IMG/VR virus record: IMGVR_UViG_3300023110_002336
Location: 1-64,000 of that record
From: a virus
Length of the DNA: 64,000 bases
Reading direction: 5' to 3' (one strand)
Shown here: in pieces, positions 7,576 to 15,106 of the stretch
Layout: the number at the start of each line of letters is the position of its first letter
Numbering within the stretch: position 1 is the stretch's first letter
Notes under the pieces: model-generated
Databases searched by the model: none
What the model saw: the letters and a program-made list of their open reading frames with translations, nothing else
What the model was told of the DNA's origin: nothing
Position numbers and translations under genes: made by a program

Positions 7576-8147
7576 TTTTTATCCTTTGCGATCTTAGTCG
7601 CCGTTGCGTACATTACACTTTCGGCGTCATCGCCATAGCGTTTCTTGAAATCCTTCTTGGATTTCTTCATACCCTTAACTATTTTCTCTTTTTCGTTTTT
7701 TTCGCCCTTGGACAATTTTCTTTCGTTTAAAGAACCAGCGTATTCATCTGGTGACTGCCCGTTCATCCAAGCGTCGTAGGGGTTTGGAGAATTATCATCA
7801 ATCTGAGCGCCCTTCTGGAAAACAACAGCAATCCACTTTTCAAAAGACATTTCCTGTCCTGCTACATCTTGCGCGGCATCCATCTTCTGTTGGTCTCTGA
7901 ACTGCTCTGATTCCCTAACAGGCTCGGGCATAGGGCGTGTCTTTGGTTTGTAAGCGCGACCAAGCTGGCGCTGTGCTGTACCGATAGAAACACCGGATTC
8001 GCCTGTAAAAGCAGCAGCCAAGAAGTCAATACTAACATCAAGGTTGTCAATAGAGTCTGTCAACTTGCTAATAGCCTTTAGCATTTCTGGGTCGGACTGA
8101 ATCTCTTCTAGAATAATTTCTTTTAGTTCTGACTTCTTAATCTTCAT
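7572..8147 (-). CDS. Leader-bearing protein with basic C-terminal motif
   Basis: The 191-residue product begins MKIKKSELKEIILEEIQSD, with I-L-E at residues 12-14 matching the next gene's leader in position. The middle is polar, with EMSFEKWIAVVFQKG at about 104-118. The last 50 residues are strongly basic and end in KKRYGDDAESVMYATATKIA (about 168-187), a compact motif that looks like a conserved terminal module. No membrane segment or enzyme motif is visible. It follows the FtsZ-like gene after four bases, with AGGAAAA upstream of the ATG. I infer an internal head protein, perhaps DNA-binding through its basic tail. Confidence 0.68.
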   Translation of the reverse strand: MKIKKSELKEIILEEIQSDPEMLKAISKLTDSIDNLDVSIDFLAAAFTGESGVSIGTAQRQLGRAYKPKTRPMPEPVRESEQFRDQQKMDAAQDVAGQEMSFEKWIAVVFQKGAQIDDNSPNPYDAWMNGQSPDEYAGSLNERKLSKGEKNEKEKIVKGMKKSKKDFKKRYGDDAESVMYATATKIAKDKK

Positions 8148-8151
8148 TTAT

Positions 8152-9288
8152 TTATTTTCCTTTCTCGATACCATTCATAGATAGTATCGCAATCAGTCCG
8201 GGGACATTCTTTCGCACATAAACGCCAGAGAAAAGTGTTTCGCACCGCCCGCCAACATAAGCAATCGCAGATTCAAGGTGCTTTGACACACGAGGATCGG
8301 CAACCATTTCTTCACTTGCTACAAGAATAAGCGAGCCTGCTGCGGCTTTACCCTTGGGTGGTGGACAAGCAGAACGATTCATGCAGTTATGCATGATAGT
8401 TGTACCGAGTTTGCCCGTGTTTGGATCTTTGATCATTGTAGAGCCAATGAAGGCACGTCCATCTTTAGCAAAGCAAGTCTCCAAGTCCTTAGAGTCAAAT
8501 GACTGGATTGGAGAATCCTCAGTAGATAGTTTGAGAATCTGTGCTAGAATCTTTGAGAACTGGGTGTTGGCTACTGGATACATTCCAAGCATTCCAATGC
8601 GACCGCGTAGGAGGCGTGTGGAGCGCTCGTTATCTAGAACGATGTGTGGATAAGGAGTTACATCGTTGAGTAGTGATAGGGCGTTCTTGGCGATAGTTGG
8701 GTTTAGGTTCTCTTGTGCTGTTGGCCAAGAGACAATGTAAACAACCTTGCCGCTTGCCTGAACAGATTGTAGGTAGCGCTCAAAGACGGGTTGTAGAGCG
8801 ACGACAGAAGATCCTGTGCCTCCACCGCCACCAGCCATAACGAATAGCCAATCAACCTTGCCGAGTTTGATGCGGAGAGCATCTTCTACGATTGCGCCGT
8901 TCTGTGATAGAACTTCTTTGCCGTAGGAGATGTTCTTACCGATTCCGTCAGAGTCAGGAATAAGAACGACGTGCTCCTCTTCTACATTCTTCGGAATGTC
9001 TTTGCCAGTGCTGTTGACCAATAGGGTCTTGTTGAAACCCAACTCAATCATAGCGTTCGCCATCTTGTTGCCGCCGCCGCCAACACCAACAAAGCCCACA
9101 TTTAGGGATGATGGGGCTGTGTTCTCGGGTAGTAGGTCTTCGTCAGAGTATTCCATCTGTAATCCGAAGTCCTCAACCATACCAAAGTCTTCCGCTTCTA
9201 CTTCTTCGTGGAAGTGGTCCTTTTCTTGGTTGAATGATGGGGGTGCTTCTGCCGGGGGCAAGAAGCCAAACTCGTCGTCTTTACTCAT
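8152..9288 (-). CDS. FtsZ/tubulin-superfamily GTPase
   Basis: The 378-residue product has the ordered motifs of a polymerising GTPase. An acidic N-terminal extension of about 62 residues precedes the T1 loop VGFVGVGGGGNKMANAM (64-80). The tubulin signature is AGGGGGTGSS (152-161). A guanine-contact region HIVLDNERS (215-223) follows, then a T7-loop equivalent SFDSKDLETCF (263-273) retaining D265 and D268, the acidic residues that complete GTP hydrolysis in the neighbouring subunit. GRAFIGSTM (277-285) matches the post-T7 strand of FtsZ. Phage members of this family (PhuZ, TubZ) build filaments that position DNA or capsids; cell-division interference is another option. The start overlaps the stop of the SbcDC fusion as ATGA, so the two are coupled. 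Confidence 0.9.
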   Translation of the reverse strand: MSKDDEFGFLPPAEAPPSFNQEKDHFHEEVEAEDFGMVEDFGLQMEYSDEDLLPENTAPSSLNVGFVGVGGGGNKMANAMIELGFNKTLLVNSTGKDIPKNVEEEHVVLIPDSDGIGKNISYGKEVLSQNGAIVEDALRIKLGKVDWLFVMAGGGGGTGSSVVALQPVFERYLQSVQASGKVVYIVSWPTAQENLNPTIAKNALSLLNDVTPYPHIVLDNERSTRLLRGRIGMLGMYPVANTQFSKILAQILKLSTEDSPIQSFDSKDLETCFAKDGRAFIGSTMIKDPNTGKLGTTIMHNCMNRSACPPPKGKAAAGSLILVASEEMVADPRVSKHLESAIAYVGGRCETLFSGVYVRKNVPGLIAILSMNGIEKGK

Positions 9289-12200
9289 TGATTTACCTTT
9301 GCAAAACCTGCTTCTTTCTCAATTACAATCTGCATGTCTACACAATCCTTGAGAGAATCAAGGTGAGAAATCAGCAAGACGTTCTTGAAATACACCTTAA
9401 TTAGTTCCAAGATCCGAATAAATCCAGCCATATTCTCTTCGTCCAAAGCAGTGCCGGGCTCATCAAGCACAAACACGTCACCCTTGGGTAGAGAAGACAC
9501 GGAGAGCAGAGCAAGACGAATAGCCATAGCAGCCATAGACTTCTCTGCACCAGACGCCATCTCAATAGGGCGGGCATCGTGCTTGGGGTGCTTGATAAAA
9601 ATGTCAAACTTGTTGCCAGATGTCTCAAAGAAAATCTCAAAGTCTACGACGTTTGATAGAATCTTTGCAATCTCTTCGTTGATTACTGGTAGCTTCTGCT
9701 TGATGATGTCGTAGGCAATCCCATTCGGATGCATACAGCGCAGGAATAGGTCATACGCTGCATACTCCGATTGGATTGTCTCGAACTCTAGTCTTCTTTC
9801 TTTGAGGCTTTCGACTCGTTGTTCTTCTGAACCAAGTGATTTGTAAAGATCAATCTTCTTCTGGTTATTTGATCGATTCTCTCTCTCAAGAGATTTGATT
9901 TGATTGTCATGCTTATCCTTCTCCTTTATTAGTTTTTCTAGATTCTCAATCGCTTCCTTGTTGGAGTTGTATTCTGACTGCTCTGCGGCGAGTTCTTGTA
10001 GCCTTGTGTTGGTACGCTGAACTGCGCTGTTCATTCTTTCAATTGAGAGTTCCAGTTCCTTGATAAAGGTCTGGGTGTTTACGCGCCGTGTTTCAAGCGC
10101 GTTGTACTTGTTTAGGTGATCTCGGACAATCTCGGGGTTGAGATCTTTGAGTGTCTCCCGAAGTTCAGCCACTTTTGATTCCACTTCTGGAATCGTTGCG
10201 GAAGCAACATGGGCATCGTGAATGAACTTGCAAGCAGGGAAAGATGAGCCGCAGGGGATGTCTTCTAGTAACTTCTTCTTCTCGGTTGCGATCTCCAATC
10301 TGCTTGTGAAGCCTTTGAGCTTCTCTTCAGTTTCCTGAATCGTCAAAAGAGAACCATTCAAAGAGTCGTAATCCAATGTTTTCATTAGATTATCGATCTT
10401 GACGATGCGCTCTTTCTCAGTAATTAGTTGCTCGGACTCTTCAATTACCGACTGAGACAGGGAAATCACCTGATTTTTTAGTTTTCTTATCTCGGACTGA
10501 ACGGCGTGAATGTCGATCGCTTCTGTTGGAATGTCGGTGATCTTACGAGACACCTCAAGCAAGAGGGTCTGCTCGGTCGCCAACTTGGTTTCTAGCAGTT
10601 TCTCTTCTGCCTCCACCACAGAAATAGCCTTTTTGTGAGCCGCAAAGGCTTCCTCTGCTTCCAGAATTTCTTTTTCGTAATCTCGCCCTTCTAGTTTTTT
10701 GACGAGCGCCTTGGACGAAATAGAGTCCTCTTTGGCTAGTTTGAACTTCTTATCAAAGAACTGAAGATCGAGGAACTTCGCAATGATTTCCTTGCGCTTG
10801 GTTGAGCCCTCGTTGATAAACGCAAGAGCGCCGTGCTGTGAGGACATAGACGAGATAAGGAAATCGTCAATAGTTCCAAAGTGGCGTCGGATTGCTGCGT
10901 CGGTTTCGTTACGAGTTGTGCCGTTTAGCGAAGTAGTCTCGTCAAGAACAGCGTCATAGACCGAGAAGTCTAGTTCGGTCTTTGCTTCTGTGCTTTCGCC
11001 TGCTTTGCCTTTCTTGATGTACTTCGTTACCTTGCGGCGGATTGTGTAGGTCTTGTCGTCAATAGTGATAGACAAGTTGCCTTCACCCCAATCGCGGTTC
11101 TGGTTTACAACATTGACGTTCTTGCGCTCGTTCTTGGAGGTTGTGTTGAACATTGTAAAGAGAATAGCGTCAATAATGGAAGACTTGCCTGAGAAGTTCT
11201 TACCAAAAATGCCGACGATTCCGTTTACATTATTGAAATCAACAGAGTTGTTCTCTCCATAGTTGAATAGGTTAGACCATTCAAACTTGACGAGATCCCA
11301 ATTGACGTTTCTGGAAATGTCTTCTTTTGCCTCAACCTGAACGTTGTACTTTGAGTTCAGTTCGTAGACCTTTGATAGAGTGTCAGATTTGACTTGATAG
11401 TCTTTGAGATACTCTGAGATCAACTCCTGCTGGACTTCTGGATCTCGGAGGTTCTGTGCTCCAAGTCCGTCGGTCAAGTCCTCAACGTCTCCACGCTTAC
11501 CTGCGGCACGATTGAGGAAAGAGATTGACTCTGGTCCGAACTTATGCTTCGCAACGTCTACTGCCTTACGCATAACATCAAGAGGCAGATTGTTGTCGCT
11601 CACAAGCCGTAGTCTTGCGTTTGCGGGCACGCTTGTTTTGCGAGGGATCTTGCCTGTTGCTGTTAGTTCAATCGTCATGAACGGACGCGGGTTCTGTAAC
11701 GTAAAGTGCTCAATCTCCCAATCATCCTTGGAGTTGATAGTCCAAATAGAGAAACCCTTGTCGTCTTCCTCTCCGTGGTTCTGCTGGATTGTAGAGCCTG
11801 CGTAGTAGACACGACGCTCCTTGTCCAAGAACTGGCGTTTATGAATGTCGCCAAGCATAGCAAAGTCAAACTCTTCAAAGATTGAGAGGTTGTCCTCGCC
11901 GTGCTCCATAGTCCAGCCTGCGTCTGTTTGGCAGTTAGAGATTGCGCCGTGATAGAGGGCAATGTTGATCTTGTCTGGATTGGTTGGCTGGACCCAATTA
12001 TCTCGGTCAAAAACTGATAGGACGTTTAGGACAAGATTGCCGTAGGCTAGGTGTGTCTCGCCTGAGTTCTTCAATAGACGCAGAGTCCCAAGATCAAGCG
12101 CCTGAATGATAGGCGTGATAGCGTCCTGACGGCTGCTATTCTTTAGGTTTCCATCGTGGTTACCAAGAATAACAAATGTCGTCGCAATCTTACTGAGATT

Positions 12201-12395
12201 GGTGAAAAAGTCAGACGCCATTTCCACAAACTCTGGGGAAATCTGGGTCTTTGTGTGTGCAATGTCGCCGCAGTGAACAATGTAATCTACTTCCTGCTGG
12301 CGCAGGATTTCGTACATCTGCCCAAAGCAGTTGCGATAGTCTTCGTGATACTTCAGGTTCTTGATGTGAGTATCAGCAATGTGTGCGATTTTCAA
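9285..12395 (-). CDS. Fused SbcD-SbcC (Mre11-Rad50, T4 gp47-gp46) recombination nuclease
   Basis: One 1036-residue chain carries both halves of the DNA-end-processing nuclease that T4 encodes as two proteins. Residues 1-240 are an Mre11-type phosphoesterase with ADTH (D8, H10), HCGD (D44), GNHD (78-81), YHG (H149) and GDIH (D183, H185). From about 390 it is a Rad50-type ATPase: Walker A GKNFSGKSS (398-406), a long coiled coil with a cysteine hook PCGSSFPAC (714-722), signature MASGAEKS (946-953), Walker B VFVLDEP (974-980) and His-switch ISH. It would resect breaks for recombination-dependent replication. I choose the TTG at 12395: AGGAGG lies four bases upstream and the TTG overlaps the previous stop as TTGA. 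An ATG at 12422 would overlap by 31 bases and add nine residues without motif. Confidence 0.93.
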   Translation of the reverse strand: MKIAHIADTHIKNLKYHEDYRNCFGQMYEILRQQEVDYIVHCGDIAHTKTQISPEFVEMASDFFTNLSKIATTFVILGNHDGNLKNSSRQDAITPIIQALDLGTLRLLKNSGETHLAYGNLVLNVLSVFDRDNWVQPTNPDKINIALYHGAISNCQTDAGWTMEHGEDNLSIFEEFDFAMLGDIHKRQFLDKERRVYYAGSTIQQNHGEEDDKGFSIWTINSKDDWEIEHFTLQNPRPFMTIELTATGKIPRKTSVPANARLRLVSDNNLPLDVMRKAVDVAKHKFGPESISFLNRAAGKRGDVEDLTDGLGAQNLRDPEVQQELISEYLKDYQVKSDTLSKVYELNSKYNVQVEAKEDISRNVNWDLVKFEWSNLFNYGENNSVDFNNVNGIVGIFGKNFSGKSSIIDAILFTMFNTTSKNERKNVNVVNQNRDWGEGNLSITIDDKTYTIRRKVTKYIKKGKAGESTEAKTELDFSVYDAVLDETTSLNGTTRNETDAAIRRHFGTIDDFLISSMSSQHGALAFINEGSTKRKEIIAKFLDLQFFDKKFKLAKEDSISSKALVKKLEGRDYEKEILEAEEAFAAHKKAISVVEAEEKLLETKLATEQTLLLEVSRKITDIPTEAIDIHAVQSEIRKLKNQVISLSQSVIEESEQLITEKERIVKIDNLMKTLDYDSLNGSLLTIQETEEKLKGFTSRLEIATEKKKLLEDIPCGSSFPACKFIHDAHVASATIPEVESKVAELRETLKDLNPEIVRDHLNKYNALETRRVNTQTFIKELELSIERMNSAVQRTNTRLQELAAEQSEYNSNKEAIENLEKLIKEKDKHDNQIKSLERENRSNNQKKIDLYKSLGSEEQRVESLKERRLEFETIQSEYAAYDLFLRCMHPNGIAYDIIKQKLPVINEEIAKILSNVVDFEIFFETSGNKFDIFIKHPKHDARPIEMASGAEKSMAAMAIRLALLSVSSLPKGDVFVLDEPGTALDEENMAGFIRILELIKVYFKNVLLISHLDSLKDCVDMQIVIEKEAGFAKVNQ

Positions 12396-12604
12396 TTGAC
12401 CTCCTGCTCGCAAGTCTCCCATGGTGTGGCGTTAGGATGTCTCTGGGAGTAAAGTTCCGCAAGCGTCTCAAGGCTTGCTACTTCCTCTGCTGGCTCGGCT
12501 GGTGTGGATAGAGAACCATGAATTAATGCTGTGCCAGCATAGCCGAAAAAATAAAAAGTGATGAAAATTGCGAGCCCAAAACACGCTTTGAATAGTCTGC
12601 TCAT
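12392..12604 (-). CDS. Small single-pass membrane protein
   Basis: I use the second of two tandem ATGs (12604), because GGAGG at 12614-12610 is then five bases away; the ATG at 12607 would be too close. The 70-residue product (MSRLFKACFGLAIFITFYFF...) has one N-terminal transmembrane segment, about residues 7-28, and a polar Ala/Glu/Pro-rich tail, ending in a Cys-containing WETCEQEVN. It is the first gene after the sigma70-like promoter and is coupled to the SbcDC fusion by a four-base overlap. No family is recognised; it could be an exported or inner-membrane early protein. Confidence 0.6.
   Translation of the reverse strand: MSRLFKACFGLAIFITFYFFGYAGTALIHGSLSTPAEPAEEVASLETLAELYSQRHPNATPWETCEQEVN
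12400..12405 (-). promoter_or_regulatory. Strong Shine-Dalgarno AGGAGG that decides the TTG start of sbcDC
   Basis: On the minus strand AGGAGG is followed by TCAA and then TTG at 12395-12393. It lies inside the end of the 70-residue membrane protein gene, so ribosomes finishing that gene can reinitiate at once. It supports the TTG over the ATG at 12422. Confidence 0.7.
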
Positions 12605-12620
12605 CATTACCTCCAATAGT

Positions 12621-12649
12621 AATATAACCCAAGGCTAGTCTACTGTCAA
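12621..12649 (-). promoter_or_regulatory. Sigma70-type promoter
   Basis: On the minus strand TTGACA (12649-12644, perfect -35) is followed after exactly 17 bases by TATATT (12626-12621, five of six to TATAAT). The -35 lies in the last codons of the upstream gene, which stops at 12635. Transcription should start around 12614, giving a very short leader that begins about at GGAGG of the 70-residue gene. It would drive that gene, sbcDC, the FtsZ-like gene and probably those beyond, by host polymerase rather than the gp55 late pathway. It is a sequence match only. Confidence 0.6.
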
Positions 12650-13603
12650 GGAAATAATGTTGTCTCCAGCGCGCTGAAGTCCCGCTCTGGTCAACTTATC
12701 GTTAAGTTCTTTCTCTAATTGTCCAGAAGTTTCTGCGTTGCTTTTCTTTAATAGTTCTGCTTTGCCTAGTTCGTCAGATTGATCCCATGACTGGACTAAA
12801 TCCAATACTACTTTTTTGGTTAGTTCTTGATATAAATCATAGGCGGTTGACCACTCGGGAGGAAGCACTTGCGCGCCCGAAACCATTCGTGCCTTATCTT
12901 CACCGCTTCCAGATGGCCATTTTCCTGTATTTCCAAAAACAAAATTTTCTAATTCTGGCAGATTGGCTATATCGCCCTCTAGAACACGCTCTACAACCCA
13001 TTTTCTATATTGGTCTTTGCTTTTTAGAGAATTTGGCAGCGGTATGTTAGGAGGAATATCATTGTAATCTAGAGCAGCCATACCACCGGGTAGTGTGCTT
13101 GCGACGCGAGCGTATTCATAATTTAACTTTCCATCCTCTACCATATCATCAATTATTTTCCAAGCGGCTTCGACTCTTTGGGTATTGTCCATGTCAGAAA
13201 GATCAACAAGACCTAATTCTGCTGTTGGGTAGCCTTTGGAAAAATGCTTTTCTGCTGCTGCTGACGGATCTTTGAGAGCACCAACATCAACTCCAAAACT
13301 TTTTAAAGTTTCATCATCAAGTTGTTGGACTTTTTCAACATCAGGCTGGATGCGTTGTTTTTGAGATGTAGATAGTCCTGCCACCCCTCCAAAAAGAAGT
13401 GCTACTGCGGCAAGCATAGAGATGCCAGCACGCTCTCGAAATTTTCTGGCTTTTACCCTCTTCTTTATAAATTCATCTTCGGCGTCTTCTTTAAGTCCAA
13501 CAATCTGTCGAAGAAGTTCTTCAGCCTCTTCTTCGTCACGAGAGCGCTCTAATTCTTCTATAATAATTCTTTTTATTTGTTTTCTAGTAAAAGTGTGTTT
13601 CAT
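12635..13603 (-). CDS. Leader-bearing membrane-segment protein, unknown function
   Basis: The 322-residue product begins MKHTFTRKQIKRIIIEELER, a variant of the leader shared by four other proteins here, with I-I-E at 14-16. A charged helix follows (20-58), then one hydrophobic segment (about 60-76, GISMLAAVALLFGGVAG) and a large soluble domain (80-322). That domain is rich in Asp, Leu and Trp and contains phrases such as AAWKIIDDMVEDGKLNYEYA and GNTGKWPSGSGEDKARM; no known family is recognised. The start lies three bases after the primase stop. It may be an internal head protein that interacts with the host membrane after ejection, or a plain membrane-anchored protein. Confidence 0.65.
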   Translation of the reverse strand: MKHTFTRKQIKRIIIEELERSRDEEEAEELLRQIVGLKEDAEDEFIKKRVKARKFRERAGISMLAAVALLFGGVAGLSTSQKQRIQPDVEKVQQLDDETLKSFGVDVGALKDPSAAAEKHFSKGYPTAELGLVDLSDMDNTQRVEAAWKIIDDMVEDGKLNYEYARVASTLPGGMAALDYNDIPPNIPLPNSLKSKDQYRKWVVERVLEGDIANLPELENFVFGNTGKWPSGSGEDKARMVSGAQVLPPEWSTAYDLYQELTKKVVLDLVQSWDQSDELGKAELLKKSNAETSGQLEKELNDKLTRAGLQRAGDNIISLTVD

Positions 13604-13606
13604 AAA

Positions 13607-14545
13607 TTATACCGCCGATAGCAAATCTAGCAATAAGTAGTTGTCTCTATCGATAAATCTTGCGTTCGCCTTTCGTTCCCTGAAGATGTCCTGTGGCATT
13701 TCACCTACATCATCATAGCCTGTCACATCGATCTTGTAGAGTTCCACATCGTAACGCAGAAGCGTCTGAATGATACGACGCTCTTTGTCAGCCGCGTCAG
13801 GATCGAGGGCGATGTAGCACGGGGTGTCATTTCGTACAATCTTTCGTAGTAGGTCGGAGTCTGTCCGTAGTGTAGACCCCAAGATAGGCACAGCGTTTCC
13901 TGCCCGAATAGCATCAAATACTCCTTCAACGATCACAAGGTCGTCATTCCAGTTAGTAAATAGATCATTGAACACCACATTCTTGGATGCTTGTGGGTTC
14001 TTGTACTTCATTCCGTGCCCGACATAAGACCGAGCAATAAAGTAGTTGGGATAGCCTGTCGTGCTGAATGAGGGCACTATGATTCTGCCGCCGTAGTCTC
14101 CGTCATAGCAGAAGCCAATCTTCCACCGCTGGATGTCTTCTCTTGTAATCCCTCTCTCGCTAAGATAGCGTAGAGCACGATTGGCTGATAGTGGAAGGTT
14201 CTTGTTGGCGAGACTTACGAACTCGGGTGGGAGTTCGATCTTATCCTCGACATCAGCGTTGCCTTCATCAGAGAATAGTTCAGAAAAGCGACTAAGATCC
14301 GTTCTGTCCGTAATCTGGTCCCATTTCTGGAGTTGTGTAAACGAACCAAAACGTCTAATAACGCGCCTAAGATTGCGACCATAATAATCACAAACCCAAC
14401 ATTTAAAGACATTCTTGTCCAAGTTAACAGAGAACTTACGTTTGTGATGGTTGCACGACGGACACGCGAATAGTAACTCCGAACCCTTATCCAGATAGTT
14501 ACCAAGCGTCTCATAGAGGATCTTCTTCGCTACGATCTTGTTCAT
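13607..14545 (-). CDS. DNA primase, DnaG-type (T4 gp61-like role)
   Basis: This enzyme makes RNA primers for lagging-strand synthesis with the replicative helicase. The 312 residues show an N-terminal zinc-binding domain with CPSC (28-31) and CWVC (49-52). A linker and a Toprim catalytic domain follow: IVEGVFDA (E207), and YIALDPDAAD with D248 and D250, the metal-binding acidic residues. The region RIIVPSF...YFIARS matches the core of bacterial DnaG. It lacks a large C-terminal helicase-binding domain, as phage primases often do. It lies between the RuvC-like nuclease and a leader-bearing gene. No clear Shine-Dalgarno is visible before the ATG at 14545. Confidence 0.92.
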   Translation of the reverse strand: MNKIVAKKILYETLGNYLDKGSELLFACPSCNHHKRKFSVNLDKNVFKCWVCDYYGRNLRRVIRRFGSFTQLQKWDQITDRTDLSRFSELFSDEGNADVEDKIELPPEFVSLANKNLPLSANRALRYLSERGITREDIQRWKIGFCYDGDYGGRIIVPSFSTTGYPNYFIARSYVGHGMKYKNPQASKNVVFNDLFTNWNDDLVIVEGVFDAIRAGNAVPILGSTLRTDSDLLRKIVRNDTPCYIALDPDAADKERRIIQTLLRYDVELYKIDVTGYDDVGEMPQDIFRERKANARFIDRDNYLLLDLLSAV

Positions 14546-14566
14546 GCCTATAGAATAACACGGGGA

Positions 14567-15106
14567 TCACTCTTCGGCAAGTTCTTTTAGTCCTGCTCTC
14601 GCAATGACGAGGGCGTCGGCTCTGTCAAATTCTTGTGGTTTGGGATTGCCCTTATGCGTGCGTTCGATCTTGAACTCTGGGTCAGTTGCGAGCAGGTGTT
14701 CCATAACGACTTCTTTTGCTTTTTGACCTCTGGGCACCTTGATTCCTGCTAATTTGCGTGCCTGTGTGGCTCCCAGATAGCGCGGTTTTATCTCAAAGCA
14801 CTCGTAGACCATCCAAGAAACAACGCCATTAAAACGCTGTAGAGCCGCCATAGTCTTACCTGATGAACCACCAGAGTTGAAGAATGTGAAAGGTTGCTCG
14901 ATGTAGATGTGCTCTACGCCTCCACCATTTAACACGGTGCAGTGTTTATCGCAAATGTCCAAAATGTGCTCTCTTATCGCGAGACACTTGGAGAAGAAGT
15001 CTTTGTGCTTTCTGAGATCACAGGCTTCGGATAGAAGGATCTTGCCTTCACTGTCTATAATTGCAAAACCTGTAATGCTTGTGGAAACGTCTATACCGAG
15101 AATCAA
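14567..15106 (-). CDS. RuvC-like Holliday junction resolvase
   Basis: The 179-residue product has the RNase H-fold motifs of RuvC. ILGIDVSTSITGFAI places D6, YIEQP places E70, and FDRADALVIA places D161 and D164, giving the four metal-binding acidic residues. It would resolve branched DNA before packaging, the job of gp49 in T4 by a different fold. The start must be TTG at 15106, which overlaps the preceding stop as TTGA and has GAAGG eight bases upstream; no ATG precedes the catalytic D6. It sits beside the primase. Confidence 0.85.
   Translation of the reverse strand: MILGIDVSTSITGFAIIDSEGKILLSEACDLRKHKDFFSKCLAIREHILDICDKHCTVLNGGGVEHIYIEQPFTFFNSGGSSGKTMAALQRFNGVVSWMVYECFEIKPRYLGATQARKLAGIKVPRGQKAKEVVMEHLLATDPEFKIERTHKGNPKPQEFDRADALVIARAGLKELAEE

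Noticed and set aside
9288-9352. Plus-strand coding sequence opposite the FtsZ-like gene
   Set aside because: Open frames here are Ser/Pro-rich mirrors of the minus-strand protein; none has a credible start or domain.
14546-14580. Weak promoter-like TTGCCG-17-TATTCT before the primase
   Set aside because: Only four of six matches at each box and the start would fall on the ATG itself.
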